DNA of 64,000 nt from Prosthecodimorpha staleyi (GTDB lineage: Bacteria > Pseudomonadota > Alphaproteobacteria > Rhizobiales > Ancalomicrobiaceae). The position numbers and the translations under genes were made by a program. Each line of letters begins with the position of its first letter. Within the stretch, counting starts at the first letter, position 1. The notes beneath the pieces are model-generated. The model saw only the letters and a list, made by a program, of their open reading frames with translations. It searched no databases and was not told the DNA's origin. This document shows positions 1-7,726 of the stretch, in pieces. The DNA is taken from positions 161,052 through 225,051 of the forward strand of contig NZ_JAHHZF010000003.1 in NCBI RefSeq assembly GCF_018729455.1, given 5' to 3'.

Positions 1-14
1 GATGCCGCGGCATC

Positions 15-160
15 GCACCCCCTCATCCCGCCTTCGGCGACCTTCTCCCCCTTGCAGGGGGCGAAGGGGATGGAGCCGAGAGATCGGCGGCCGGCTTTTT
101 CACGATCCATCAACGGGTTATTCCCTTCTCCCTCTGAAGGGGGGCGAAGGGGAAAGCCGG
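15..160. repeat. GC-rich palindromic repeat pair (REP-like)
   Basis: Two inverted modules lie here: one with CCTTCGGCGACCTTCTCC next to GCAGGGGGCGAAGGGG, and a second with CCCTTCTCCCTCTGAAGG followed by GGGCGAAGGGG. The same modules recur near 5.04-5.44, 14.08-14.89 and 26.69-27.17 kb, so this is a dispersed family. It sits between the gp10.1-like frame and whatever lies left of the window; no gene is seen in positions 1-227. Confidence 0.75.
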
Positions 161-227
161 GAGACCCGCGCGCGGGCGGCAAGGGGATCGGTCGGTCGTG
201 CCAGGCCAGCAAAGTCGACCGGCAGGC

Positions 228-422
228 TCAGGCCGGCGGCCGATCGGGATAGCGGGCGGCGAGTGCGGCGAGATCGGCGGCGCGCAGCGGTGCCGGGCCG
301 ACATGCGGGGCGAGCACCACCGACAATTCGCGCGGCGTCATCGCCCAATAGGCGGCAGGCGCCAGGCCGAGCCGGCCGACCACGAAACTCAGGGTGTCGT
401 CCCAGGGAAAGGGCTCGCCGCA
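228..422 (-). CDS. gp10.1-like phage/GTA tail assembly chaperone, probably expressed by -1 frameshift from gp10
   Basis: This is a short conserved frame of 64 residues running from the slip point to TGA at 228. It carries PFPWDDTLSF, then GRLGLAP and WAMTPREL, the pattern of the small DUF2376-type tail chaperones (gp10.1) encoded just before the tape measure gene in GTAs. In this frame there is no ATG, GTG or TTG between about position 800 and the PFPW motif. The frame is -1 relative to gp10 and continues from the CCCTTTT heptamer at 428-422, which would give a gp10-gp10.1 fusion of about 179 aa. The only independent start is a GTG at 383-381, six bases past the gp10 stop, but no Shine-Dalgarno precedes it and it would cut off PFPW. 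Identity is fairly sure; the expression mode is inferred. Confidence 0.6.
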   Translation of the reverse strand, partial: CGEPFPWDDTLSFVVGRLGLAPAAYWAMTPRELSVVLAPHVGPAPLRAADLAALAARYPDRPPA

Positions 423-766
423 AAAGGGCCGGCCGCCCCTACCTCGCCAACAGGCTGCGCCTGCCCGAAGGTGGCGGCGAGCAGGCGTCCGGCCAGACCG
501 GCGGCGCCGAGCGCGCCGTCCTCGAAGCGCATGGCCGCCACGTCGAGATCGGTCACCGCCTCCCCGGCCCCGCGCAGCCCGGCCCCGATCAGCCGGATCA
601 GGTCGAGTGCGGCGAGCCGGCCCGAACCGAATCGCTCGCCGAGCGCGACCATGTCGGCGACCGAGAAGGCCGCCTCCAGTTCGGCCAGCGCGCCGAGGGT
701 CAGGACCAGAATGCGCGGCCGGCCGTCGATCACGGCCTCCACCTCGCCCCGTCGTGCATTGGGCAT
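389..766 (-). CDS. GTA gp10-type tail protein
   Basis: A 125-residue protein starting MPNARRGEVEA that resembles the GTA gp10 family (residues 10-80 contain IDGRPRILVLTLGALAELEAA and the LGERFGSGRLAALDLIR region). It lies 51 bp downstream of the major tail protein gene and immediately before the gp10.1-like frame, the order found in Rhodobacter-type GTAs. Proteins at this position act as tail chaperones during tail tube assembly around the tape measure. Residues 114-115 (Pro-Phe) are encoded by a slippery heptamer; ribosomes that stay in frame add ten more residues and stop at TGA 391-389. Confidence 0.75.
   Translation of the reverse strand: MPNARRGEVEAVIDGRPRILVLTLGALAELEAAFSVADMVALGERFGSGRLAALDLIRLIGAGLRGAGEAVTDLDVAAMRFEDGALGAAGLAGRLLAATFGQAQPVGEVGAAGPFAASPFPGTTP
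422..428 (-). promoter_or_regulatory. candidate programmed -1 ribosomal frameshift site (CCCTTTT)
   Basis: Read on the minus strand in gp10 phase, the bases are GGC CCT TTT GCG, so C-CCT-TTT is an exact X-XXY-YYZ heptamer. Slipping back one base moves ribosomes into the frame that encodes CGEPFPWDD and the rest of the gp10.1-like chaperone. Tail assembly chaperone pairs of many long-tailed phages use such a slip; use here is inferred from frame and motif, not measured. Confidence 0.6.
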
Positions 767-817
767 CGGCTGTCTCCTTGTTGTTGAAAGCGGATTCGCG
801 TTGGCGGTCAGGGCGCC

Positions 818-1231
818 TCAGGCGGCCGCGAACGTGATCGCGCCGGCGGATTCCAGGCCCATGTCCCAGCTGATCTCGCCCTCGTGGTCGCCCGCATAGT
901 CGAGCGAGACCAGCTGGAACGGGCCCTCGAGCGTGCCGAAATTCGGCAGCACGATCTGCCACGGGCGGATCAGAGCCTCGAAGAACAGGCGGCGCACGGC
1001 GGAATCCGAGGGCGCGTCCTTGAACACGCCCGCGCCGGACACCGACAGCCGCTTGGCCGCGGCCCCGGCGAGCAGTTCGCGCCAGCGGTCGGGACTGTCG
1101 GCATGGGTCACGTCGACGGTGCCGGTCGAAAAGGCGAGCCGGCGGCTGCGCAGGCCGGCGACGGTGACGAAACTGCCGGTGGCGGTCTCGTCGAGTTTCA
1201 GGAGCAGGTCCTTGCCGGCCTGGACGGCCAT
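818..1231 (-). CDS. GTA/phage major tail protein (gp9, TP901-1 type)
   Basis: A 137-residue protein starting MAVQAGKDLLLKLDE, the expected size for the TP901-1 family major tail tube subunit (GTA gp9). Family signs are the N-terminal AGKDLLLK strand, the central DVTHADSPDRWRELLAG segment and the ISWDMGLESAGAITF C-terminus. It would polymerise into the tail tube. It follows the DUF3168 gene by 15 bp in the same operon and precedes gp10, as in Rhodobacter capsulatus GTA. Confidence 0.85.
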   Translation of the reverse strand: MAVQAGKDLLLKLDETATGSFVTVAGLRSRRLAFSTGTVDVTHADSPDRWRELLAGAAAKRLSVSGAGVFKDAPSDSAVRRLFFEALIRPWQIVLPNFGTLEGPFQLVSLDYAGDHEGEISWDMGLESAGAITFAAA

Positions 1232-1246
1232 GATGTCCCCCTCGGG

Positions 1247-1660
1247 TCAGAGCGCCTCGGTCACGGCGCGAAAGGTCAGGGTGGCGATGGCGGTGACGCG
1301 GTCGCGGGCGAGCCGCGCATCGCGCCGGGCGAGCCGCAGCGAGACCAGGCGGTGGCCCTCCGGCGCCGGCGGCGTTTCGGCGAGCGTCAGGTCGACCCGG
1401 TCGGCCAGGGCCAGCGCCTCGCGCTTGCCGCCGGCCCGCGACCAGGCCGAGACGACGATCTCGTGCTCGACGAGGTCGAGTTCGACGCCGCCGATCGGCC
1501 GGCCGGCGATCGTGTCGATCGCCAGATAGGGCAGAGCCGCGTCGCGCGGCGGCCCGTCATGGATGCGCCCCGGCGCGCCGAGCAGGGTCTGCAGGGCGGC
1601 ATCGGCCGAGAGCCGGCCGCGCAGGGCGGCGAGCAGTTTCGAACCGGCATCGTGGCTCAT
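1247..1660 (-). CDS. DUF3168 tail completion protein (GTA gp8)
   Basis: A 137-residue DUF3168 protein. The N-terminal LLAALRGRLSADAALQTLLG, the middle PYLAIDTI and the EHEIVVSAWSRAGGKREALALAD segment are typical of the tail terminator/completion family placed between the head-tail adaptor and the major tail protein. The ATG overlaps the TGA of the upstream adaptor gene by 4 bp (ATGA), which suggests translational coupling. The product probably caps the tail at the head-proximal end. Confidence 0.85.
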   Translation of the reverse strand: MSHDAGSKLLAALRGRLSADAALQTLLGAPGRIHDGPPRDAALPYLAIDTIAGRPIGGVELDLVEHEIVVSAWSRAGGKREALALADRVDLTLAETPPAPEGHRLVSLRLARRDARLARDRVTAIATLTFRAVTEAL

Positions 1661-1986
1661 CGGGATGCCTCCTCGGCGAGGCAGACCAGCCAGCGGCCGG
1701 TCTCGTCGGGATCGTAGGCGGCCAAGATGCGGAACCGGCGCTCGCCGAGCGCGAGCCGGTCGCGGCTGGTCACCGCGGCGCGGCCGTTGAGCAGGATGCG
1801 GTGCGTCGCGGTGCCCTCGACATGGCCGGCGAGATCGCGCTCGCCCGCCCCGACCGGCTCGATCCCGGCGCGCAGCGTGCCGTCCGCGGTCCAGACGGTG
1901 TCGCCGGACGGTGCGGTGGTGGCGCGTTCGAGCGTCACCACCTTGGTGAGCCGTCCGGGGTGGAGGGAACGGGCCGGCGCACTCAC
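1657..1986 (-). CDS. phage head-tail adaptor/head closure protein (GTA gp7)
   Basis: A protein of about 109 residues of the head-closure family: HPGRLTKVVTLERAT near the start, GTLRAGIEPVGAGERD in the middle and ERRFRILAAYDPDETGRWL near the end. I chose the GTG at 1986 because it overlaps the TGA of the upstream connector gene as GTGA, matching the coupled starts elsewhere in this operon; an ATG at 2004 would add six residues. The protein joins connector and tail during head maturation. Confidence 0.8.
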   Translation of the reverse strand: MSAPARSLHPGRLTKVVTLERATTAPSGDTVWTADGTLRAGIEPVGAGERDLAGHVEGTATHRILLNGRAAVTSRDRLALGERRFRILAAYDPDETGRWLVCLAEEASR

Positions 1987-2558
1987 AGCCGCACCCGCCG
2001 CCATGGCGCGAGCAGCACCTCGACCTCGTCGGCGATCGCCGCCGGCACGATGCCGATCGTGGTGCCCTGCGGGTTCTCGAACCAGCGCGCGGCGAGCATC
2101 AGCTGCGCCCGGCGCAGCGGCTGCGGCACGTCGACCCCGGACAGGCCGAAGCCGACCGTGATGTCGATCTCGATGCCGTTGATCGCCACGCCGGGCGCCA
2201 GCACGGTGCCGGGCGCCAGCGCGATGCGCGCCGGATCGCCGGCCGCATCGACGCGGTATTGCGTCGGCGCCAGTTCGGCCGGCAGCCCGGAGGCGCCGTA
2301 GACGGTGATCCGGTCGACCGCGACGAGCGGGCCGAGCGGCAGCCGGACCATGCCGGAGGCCGGCCAGGCGTCGAGATAGATCCGCCAGCCCTGGCGGATC
2401 ATCAGCGTGCCGAGCCGCGATTCGATCAGGCTGCGGGCGGCGACCAGCAGCGCGGAGACGACCAGGTCGTCGTCGGAATGGTCTAGGCGCAGATGCGCCT
2501 TGGCCTCGGCGAGCAGAACCGGCTCGACGGCCGGCGGCGTGATGAGGGCGGCGGTCAT
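1983..2558 (-). CDS. phage head-tail connector protein (GTA gp6)
   Basis: A 191-residue protein with the N-terminal PVLLAEAKAHLRLDHSDDD motif and LIESRLGTLM helix that mark the gp6/HK97-type connector family (phiE125 gp8-like). The middle strand region (WPASGMVRLPLGPLVAVDRITVYG) and the C-terminal PLRRAQLMLAARWFENPQG are also family features. The connector would sit on the portal ring and recruit the adaptor. It lies 165 bp downstream of the capsid gene; that spacer has no other gene. Confidence 0.85.
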   Translation of the reverse strand: MTAALITPPAVEPVLLAEAKAHLRLDHSDDDLVVSALLVAARSLIESRLGTLMIRQGWRIYLDAWPASGMVRLPLGPLVAVDRITVYGASGLPAELAPTQYRVDAAGDPARIALAPGTVLAPGVAINGIEIDITVGFGLSGVDVPQPLRRAQLMLAARWFENPQGTTIGIVPAAIADEVEVLLAPWRRVRL

Positions 2559-2723
2559 GGTCGCTCCGGACGGTCGGGCTGCAATGGCGGCGGACGGCGG
2601 TTCGATGCCGTCGCCGCGGGGCGATTGCCTGCCCCCGGGCCGCCTCCGGCGACCGCCCGGCGGACGGGGGCGGGATCGCGGCTCCGGGGACAGGCTCGAG
2701 GGACGGTCAGGCGACCGGTGCGG

Positions 2724-4010
2724 TCAGCTGGCGCCGAACTTCATCAGCTTGATCGCGTCGAAATCCTGCATGCCGCCGCCGACGCGCTTGGTCGTGTAGA
2801 ACAGCACGTAGGGCTTGGCCGAATAGGGATCGCGCAGCACGCGGATGCCGATCCGGTCGACCACCAGGTAGCCGCGCCGGAAGTCGCCGAAGGCGATCGC
2901 GAAGCTGTCGGCCGCGATCGCCGGCATGTCCTCGGATTCGGCGACGGGGAAGTTCATCAGCGTGGCCTGCGCGCCGGCCGCAGCCGGCGGCTGCCAGAGA
3001 TAGGTGCCCTGGGCGTCCTTCAGCTTGCGGATCTCGGCCTGGGTCTTGCGGCTCATCACCCAATGCGCGTTCTGCCGGTAGCCGGCCTTCAGCGCATAGA
3101 CCAGATCGACCAGCTTGTCGGACGGGTTGGAGGCCGGGAAGGCGCTGGAGACGCCGGTCGCCAGATAGCCGAGATTGCCCCAGCTCCAGGAGGCGTTGGC
3201 GACCTTGGTATAGGCCAGGAAGCCCTTCGGCTTGGCGACGCCGTCGCCGGTCACGAAGGCGGTGCCCTCCTGCTCGGCGAAGGCCTGCTCGACCTCCTCG
3301 GCGATCCACTGGTCGATGTCGACGGCGGCGTCGTCGAGCAGCGCCCCGGTCGCCGACGGCATGGCGTAGAGTTCCATGGTCGGGAAGGCGAGCAGCTGCA
3401 GCTGCGGGCTCGCGGTCTCCGGCCGGGCCGCCGTCTCGGCGACCCAGCCGACCGCCGGCCCGCTCGCCGAGAAGGGCTTGTTGTAGACCGCGGCCGAGAC
3501 CTGGCGGTTGCCCGCGATGGCGCGGATCGGCGAAAGGTCGCCGAGCCGGCGGGTGACCTCGCGTTCGAGTTCGGCCGGCACCAGATAGCCGCCGTCCTGG
3601 TTGGAGCCGATCGACAGCGCCTTGGCCTCGATCTGCTTCAGCCCAGTCTCGACGCCGCCGCGCACATAGGCGTCGAAGGCGCGCTTGTGCTCGGTCGGTT
3701 CGGTGCGCCGGTCCTCCGGTCCCGTGCCGAGGCGCGGGCGGGCGGCCTTCAAGGCGAGGTCGTCGACGAGCCGCTTCTGCTCGTCGAGCGCGCGGTCGAT
3801 CCGGTCGAGTTTCTCGACCGTCACCACGTCGGGCGCGCCGCGGCGCTCCAGTTCGGCGAGGCGGCGGTCGTTGGTGTCGCGGAACGCCTCGAAGGCGCCC
3901 ATGAAATCCTGGAAGGCGAGCGCCACCTCGGCATCGCCGGGGCGGGTGCCGGCGGCGCCGGAGGCGGCGGCGGACTTGGTTTCGGGAGCCGCGGTCAGGC
4001 AATCGGTCAT
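2724..4010 (-). CDS. HK97-type major capsid protein (GTA gp5)
   Basis: A 428-residue HK97-fold capsid protein starting MTDCLTAAPETKSA. The first roughly 110 residues are a charged helical delta domain that would be removed by the prohead protease. The core follows from about residue 115: NQDGGYLVPAELEREVTRRL, ISAVYNKPF-like strands and a C-terminus with FGDFRRGYLVVDRIGIRVL and KPYVLFYTTKRVGGG. The start at 4010 overlaps the protease stop as ATGA; the same frame is open further upstream, but that part only mirrors the protease gene in another frame. It forms the shell that packages about gene-sized host DNA in GTAs. Confidence 0.9.
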   Translation of the reverse strand: MTDCLTAAPETKSAAASGAAGTRPGDAEVALAFQDFMGAFEAFRDTNDRRLAELERRGAPDVVTVEKLDRIDRALDEQKRLVDDLALKAARPRLGTGPEDRRTEPTEHKRAFDAYVRGGVETGLKQIEAKALSIGSNQDGGYLVPAELEREVTRRLGDLSPIRAIAGNRQVSAAVYNKPFSASGPAVGWVAETAARPETASPQLQLLAFPTMELYAMPSATGALLDDAAVDIDQWIAEEVEQAFAEQEGTAFVTGDGVAKPKGFLAYTKVANASWSWGNLGYLATGVSSAFPASNPSDKLVDLVYALKAGYRQNAHWVMSRKTQAEIRKLKDAQGTYLWQPPAAAGAQATLMNFPVAESEDMPAIAADSFAIAFGDFRRGYLVVDRIGIRVLRDPYSAKPYVLFYTTKRVGGGMQDFDAIKLMKFGAS

Positions 4011-4609
4011 CGCATACTCGTCGGGTTCGAGGGCCAGGGGGCCGGTTTGGGGGCGGATTTCGGGGCGGGGCCGAGCGAACGGGCGGCCGCCCGGATGGTG
4101 CGGGCGAGCCGCAGGCCGTGCGGCGGCGCGGCGGTCTTCACCGCGGAGACGCGGGCATCGGGCAGCATCGGAAAGGTGACCAGCGAGATCTCCCACAGGT
4201 CGATCTCGATCAGGCGCCGGCGGGCGCTGCGCGGTTCGCGCACGGCCTTGACGGTCCGGAAGCCGATCGACAGCCCGTCGAGCACGCCGGCGCGCATCAG
4301 CGCCAACGCCTCGCGCGCCCGGCCGATCTCGCCGAGCAACCGGCCCTTGACCAAGAGGCCGCGGTCGTCCTCCTCGATCGACAGCCAGCGGCCGATCGGC
4401 TCGGCCGGATCGTGATGCCAGAGCATCTTGATCCCGCCCGCGCCGCGCCTGGCGATCGAGGCCGCGAAGGCGCCGCGCTCGACCTGGTCGCCGGCGAGAT
4501 CGACCGCGCCGAACAGGCTCGCATAGCCGGCAAAGCTTCCGTCCGGATCGAGATCGGCGAGCGGCGCGACGGCCCGCTTCACCTCCGGCGCGGCGGCGAG
4601 GCCCGCCAT
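4007..4609 (-). CDS. HK97 family prohead protease (GTA gp4)
   Basis: A protein of about 200 residues of the U35-type prohead protease family: GYASLFGAVDLAGDQVERGAF near the N-terminus, IKMLWHHDPAEPIGRW with the catalytic-type His, and AGVLDGLSIGFR with the active-site Ser region. The ATG at 4609 is preferred over 4630 because GGGAGG stands about ten bases upstream of it, whereas nothing useful precedes 4630. It would cleave capsid delta domains. The gene ends in an ATGA overlap with the capsid gene. Confidence 0.88.
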   Translation of the reverse strand: MAGLAAAPEVKRAVAPLADLDPDGSFAGYASLFGAVDLAGDQVERGAFAASIARRGAGGIKMLWHHDPAEPIGRWLSIEEDDRGLLVKGRLLGEIGRAREALALMRAGVLDGLSIGFRTVKAVREPRSARRRLIEIDLWEISLVTFPMLPDARVSAVKTAAPPHGLRLARTIRAAARSLGPAPKSAPKPAPWPSNPTSMR

Positions 4610-4610
4610 G

Positions 4611-4742
4611 TCAGGCGGCCTCCCGGACATCCGACGGCCGGACGCGCATCCGCGCCCGGCGCCCCAGCGCCTCGGCGAAGCGAGCGAAGACGGTGTGGTG
4701 GTCGGCCCGCGCGGGCCGGATCAGCGCGATCAGGGCAGTCAT
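4611..4742 (-). CDS. hypothetical 43-residue protein between portal and protease
   Basis: A small frame encoding 43 residues (MTALIALIRPARADHH to RPSDVREAA), rich in Ala and Arg. A GAGGTG Shine-Dalgarno-like sequence sits about seven bases before its ATG, and its TGA lies one base before the protease ATG, so it fits the coupled operon. I recognise no family. GTA clusters often carry one or two tiny genes at this position, but homology is not established. Confidence 0.4.
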   Translation of the reverse strand: MTALIALIRPARADHHTVFARFAEALGRRARMRVRPSDVREAA

Positions 4743-4784
4743 GCAACACCTCATGGGGCTCGGGAAGCGGATCGAAAGCCGCGC

Positions 4785-4976
4785 TCATTCCTCGTCGAAG
4801 ACGCGGGTCAGCCGGGCGATCTCGGAAACGAAGTCGTTGAAGCGCCGGTTGGAGGCCGCCAGTTCCTTGCAGGTCCAGACCAGCAACCCGCTCGCCCCCG
4901 ACGCCCACAAAAACAGCGCCACATGCGCCAGGTCCCCGCGCTCGGCGAAGACCGCAAAAAGCTCGTTCATGGCCAT
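4785..4976 (-). CDS. small membrane protein at the GTA gp3.5 position
   Basis: A 63-residue protein starting MAMNELFAVFAERG, with one hydrophobic stretch (VALFLWASGASGLLVWTC, about residues 19-36) followed by a charged helix ending LTRVFDEE. GGAGACGG stands directly before the first ATG; a second ATG follows two codons later. Rhodobacter GTA has a small protein between portal and protease needed for head formation, and this is its positional counterpart. The link is by location and topology only. Confidence 0.55.
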   Translation of the reverse strand: MAMNELFAVFAERGDLAHVALFLWASGASGLLVWTCKELAASNRRFNDFVSEIARLTRVFDEE

Positions 4977-5037
4977 CCGTCTCCGGTTAGCAGTTCGCCC
5001 GCCCGTCTCCCCGGACCGCCAACCGCACCATCCAGCC

Positions 5038-5437
5038 CCCTCATCCCGCCTTCGGCGACCTTCTCCCCCTTGGCCGGGGGCGAAGGGGAAGGAGCCGAGG
5101 GATCGGCCGCCGTTCTTCCCGATCCCTCAACGGGTTATCCCCTTCTCCCTCCGCAGGGGGGAGAAGGTGCCCGAAGGGCGGATGAGGGGGACGATCCCGC
5201 GTCAATACGATCAGGCTGCGTTGGGGCCGCGATCATGCCGCAGTCCAAACCGCCAATTCCGAGGCTGCTGCAGCCTCCAGCCCCCTCATCCCGCCTTCGG
5301 CGACCTTCTCCCCCTTGGCAGGGGGCGAAGGGGAAGGAGCCGAGGGATCGGCGGCCGTTCTTCCCGATCCTTCAACGAGTTATCCCCTTCTCCCTCCGCA
5401 GGGGGGAGAAGGTGCCCGAAGGGCGGATGAGGGGGTC
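5038..5437. repeat. two tandem copies of the palindromic repeat module inside the GTA cluster
   Basis: Two nearly identical blocks of about 160 bp start near 5039 and 5284 (spacing 245 bp). Each contains CTCATCCCGCCTTCGG, CTTCTCCCCCTTGGC and, after a short spacer, the inverted form CCGCAGGGGGGAGAAGG. They fill the 539 bp between the small gp3.5-like gene and the portal gene, where no coding region is visible. Confidence 0.8.
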
Positions 5438-5515
5438 GATCTCCCGTCAACACGATGAGGCTGCGGTCCGGACCGCCTTGAGACCGGTTAGGCATGGTCC
5501 CCGCCGAAGCCCGCC

Positions 5516-6691
5516 CTACCCCCGCGGCCCGTAACCCACGGCAGCGCGCTTTTCGTCTTCGCTGAGGAAGTCGGCCGAGGCGATGCGGGTCCAGATGCGG
5601 TCGCGGTCGGCGGCGAGCGCTTCGACGGCGTCGGTGTCGTGGGCGAGGCGGACCGGGCGATCCGGCGGGCTCAGCCAGGCGGAGAGCGCATCGGCGGTGC
5701 GGGCGGCGAGCGGCAGCACGGTCTGGCGCCAGAAGGCGCGGTTGGCCTCCTGGTAGTTCGCATAGGTGTTGTCGCCCGGAATGCCGAGCAGCATGGGCGG
5801 CACCCCGAAGGCGAGCGCGATCTCGCGGGCGGCCTCGCGCTTGGCCTCGATGAAGTCGAGATCCTTCGGCGAATAGCCCATGGCGCGCCAGTCGAGCCCG
5901 CCTTCCAAGAGCAATGGCCGGCCGGCATTGCGCGCGCCCTGGTAACCGTCCTCCAGTTCACGCTTCAGCCGCTGGAACTGGTCGTCGGTCAGGTTGCCGC
6001 CGTCCTTCGGCTGATAGACCAGCGCGCCGGACGGCCGGGCCGAATTGTCAATCAGCGACTTCGCCCAGGCGGAGGCGGCGTTGTGCACGTCGAGCGAGAC
6101 CTGGGCGGCCTCCAGCGGCGCCAGTCCGTAATGGTCGGACAGCGGATGGAACAGCGCGAGTTGCAGGATCGGCGGCGGCGCGCCGGGCCGGTCGGGGCGC
6201 AGGAAGCGATGCGTGCGCTCGCCGACCGTGTAGTCCCAGGCCTCCGGCCATCCCTCGGGCCCGGGCACCACGCGCACCCGATCGGGACGCAGGGCGTGCA
6301 GTTCGCGCGGGCTCCCGTCCATGTCGACCCGCTCGATCCAGGCATTGCCGGCGACCAGCAGGTGTCCATAGACCGCCTCCAGGAAGGCCCGGCCCGACTG
6401 GCCGGGATGGGGTCGCGCCAGAAGGTCGAGCAGCGGATGCGCGTCGAGTTCCGCCGCGCCGTCATAGGCGATCCAGGTCATCGAGGCCGCGCTCTCGGCG
6501 ATCAGCCGGACCGATCGGTGCACGACCGGATTGCGCAGGAAGCCCTCGCGCGCCAGCGCCGCATAGTCGCGCGGCGTCCAGACCGGCCGGCCATGCGCCT
6601 GGAAGGCGATCAGCGGCGCAGTCCGCGACGCCTTGATGTCGACGGCGGCCGCGCGGCGGCGCAGCCCGGCAAGCCAGTCCAGACGGGTCAT
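5516..6691 (-). CDS. HK97 family phage portal protein (GTA gp3)
   Basis: A 391-residue portal protein, normal for the HK97 family. Visible landmarks are NPVVHRSVRLIAESAASM (about 53-70), HPLLDLLARPHPGQSG, LLVAGNAWIERV, LHALRPDRVRVVPG, FHPLSDHYGLAPLEAAQVSL and VPPMLLGIPGDNTYANYQEA. The portal is the dodecameric ring through which terminase pumps DNA. The start ATG at 6691 gives the expected N-terminus. It is separated from the large terminase gene by about 1 kb of repeats, unlike the tight spacing seen in most GTA clusters. Confidence 0.9.
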   Translation of the reverse strand: MTRLDWLAGLRRRAAAVDIKASRTAPLIAFQAHGRPVWTPRDYAALAREGFLRNPVVHRSVRLIAESAASMTWIAYDGAAELDAHPLLDLLARPHPGQSGRAFLEAVYGHLLVAGNAWIERVDMDGSPRELHALRPDRVRVVPGPEGWPEAWDYTVGERTHRFLRPDRPGAPPPILQLALFHPLSDHYGLAPLEAAQVSLDVHNAASAWAKSLIDNSARPSGALVYQPKDGGNLTDDQFQRLKRELEDGYQGARNAGRPLLLEGGLDWRAMGYSPKDLDFIEAKREAAREIALAFGVPPMLLGIPGDNTYANYQEANRAFWRQTVLPLAARTADALSAWLSPPDRPVRLAHDTDAVEALAADRDRIWTRIASADFLSEDEKRAAVGYGPRG

Positions 6692-6825
6692 GAAGCTCTC
6701 CGAAGGGTGCGGTGAAACAGGCGGATGGCCGTATCCGCGGCCGGGATCACGAGGCCGGCCCGCGAAGGCGCAGTCCGGTCATGGCGGCATCTTGCTCGGA
6801 GGCCCCAAGCCCCCGGATTGCGCCC

Positions 6826-7665
6826 TCGATCTCGCGGCCGCATCCCCGCACAAGGCCCGAAGGGCCGCCGATCCGGGGCCTACTCGCTTCACGGCGGCAT
6901 CAAGATCGTGAGGATAATCAGACGCTTGAGGCAAGTCGACAGCAGAGTGGGTCCCGGCTCTCCGCTGCGCTCCGGCCGGGAATGCGCCGGGAGAGGGGCG
7001 CCTATCCGTGAGGCCGGGGGGTGGGGTGCGGGGTCCGGGATACGGAGGCCGGGGATGCGGGATACTGGGTCCGGGTTGCGGGGTCCGGGGTGCGGGATAC
7101 GGGGATGCGGGGTCCGCAGCAGGATCCAGCTGGATTCCGGCCTTGTGGCGATCCTCCCGCATGGCCCATCGATCTCGCGACCGCATCCCCGGACAAGGCC
7201 CGAAGGGCCGCCGATCCGGGGCCCACTCGCCTCACGGCGGCATCAAGATCGTGAGGATAATCAGACACTTGCGGCAAGCCGGCAGCAGAGTGGGTCCCGG
7301 CTCTCCGCTGCGCTCCGGCCGGGAATGCGCCGGGAGAGGGGCGCCTATCCGGGAGGCCGGAGTGCGGGATACGGGATACGGGGTGCGGGGTCCGGGGTGC
7401 GGGGTCCGGGGTGCGGTGTCCGGGATACGGGGGTGCGGGGTCCTGAGCAGGATCCAGCTGGATTCCGGCCTTGTGGCGATCCTCCCGCATGGCCCATCGA
7501 TCTCGCGGTCGCATCCCCGGACAAGGCCCGAAGGGCCGCCGATCCGGGGCCTACTCGCCTCTGAGCGGCATCAAGATCGTCAGCAAAATCATGCGCTTGA
7601 GGCAACTTGGCAGTGGATTGGGTCCCGGCTCTCCGCCTGCGGCTCCGGCCGGGAATCGGCTGCGA
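6826..7665. repeat. three direct copies of a ~180 bp noncoding unit with G-rich simple repeats between
   Basis: Copies begin near 6826, 7169 and 7497. Each contains TCGATCTCGCGG/A, the hairpin CAAGGCCCGAAGGGCC flanked by CCCCGG and CCGGGG, a GGCATCAAGATCGT segment and GTCCCGGCTCTCCG. Between copies 1-2 and 2-3 lie runs of short G-rich units (GGGGTCC, GGGGTGC, GGGATAC) at about 7010-7115 and 7358-7443. The third copy is more diverged. Open frames across the block only reflect the repeat and lack family similarity. It occupies almost all of the 1,035 bp between portal and large terminase. Confidence 0.85.
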
Positions 7666-7726
7666 GATTAACGGCTTTTCGCGACATCCGCCCTACGCTC
7701 AAGAGGAGAACCGGCACCCCTCCGCG

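Noticed and set aside
2493-4415. 640-codon plus-strand frame over the capsid and protease genes
   Set aside because: Shadow of two recognised GTA genes.
4579-4908. 109-codon minus-strand frame between the protease and gp3.5-like genes
   Set aside because: It overlaps three better-supported frames and has no ribosome site; the 43-residue frame at 4611-4742 has one.
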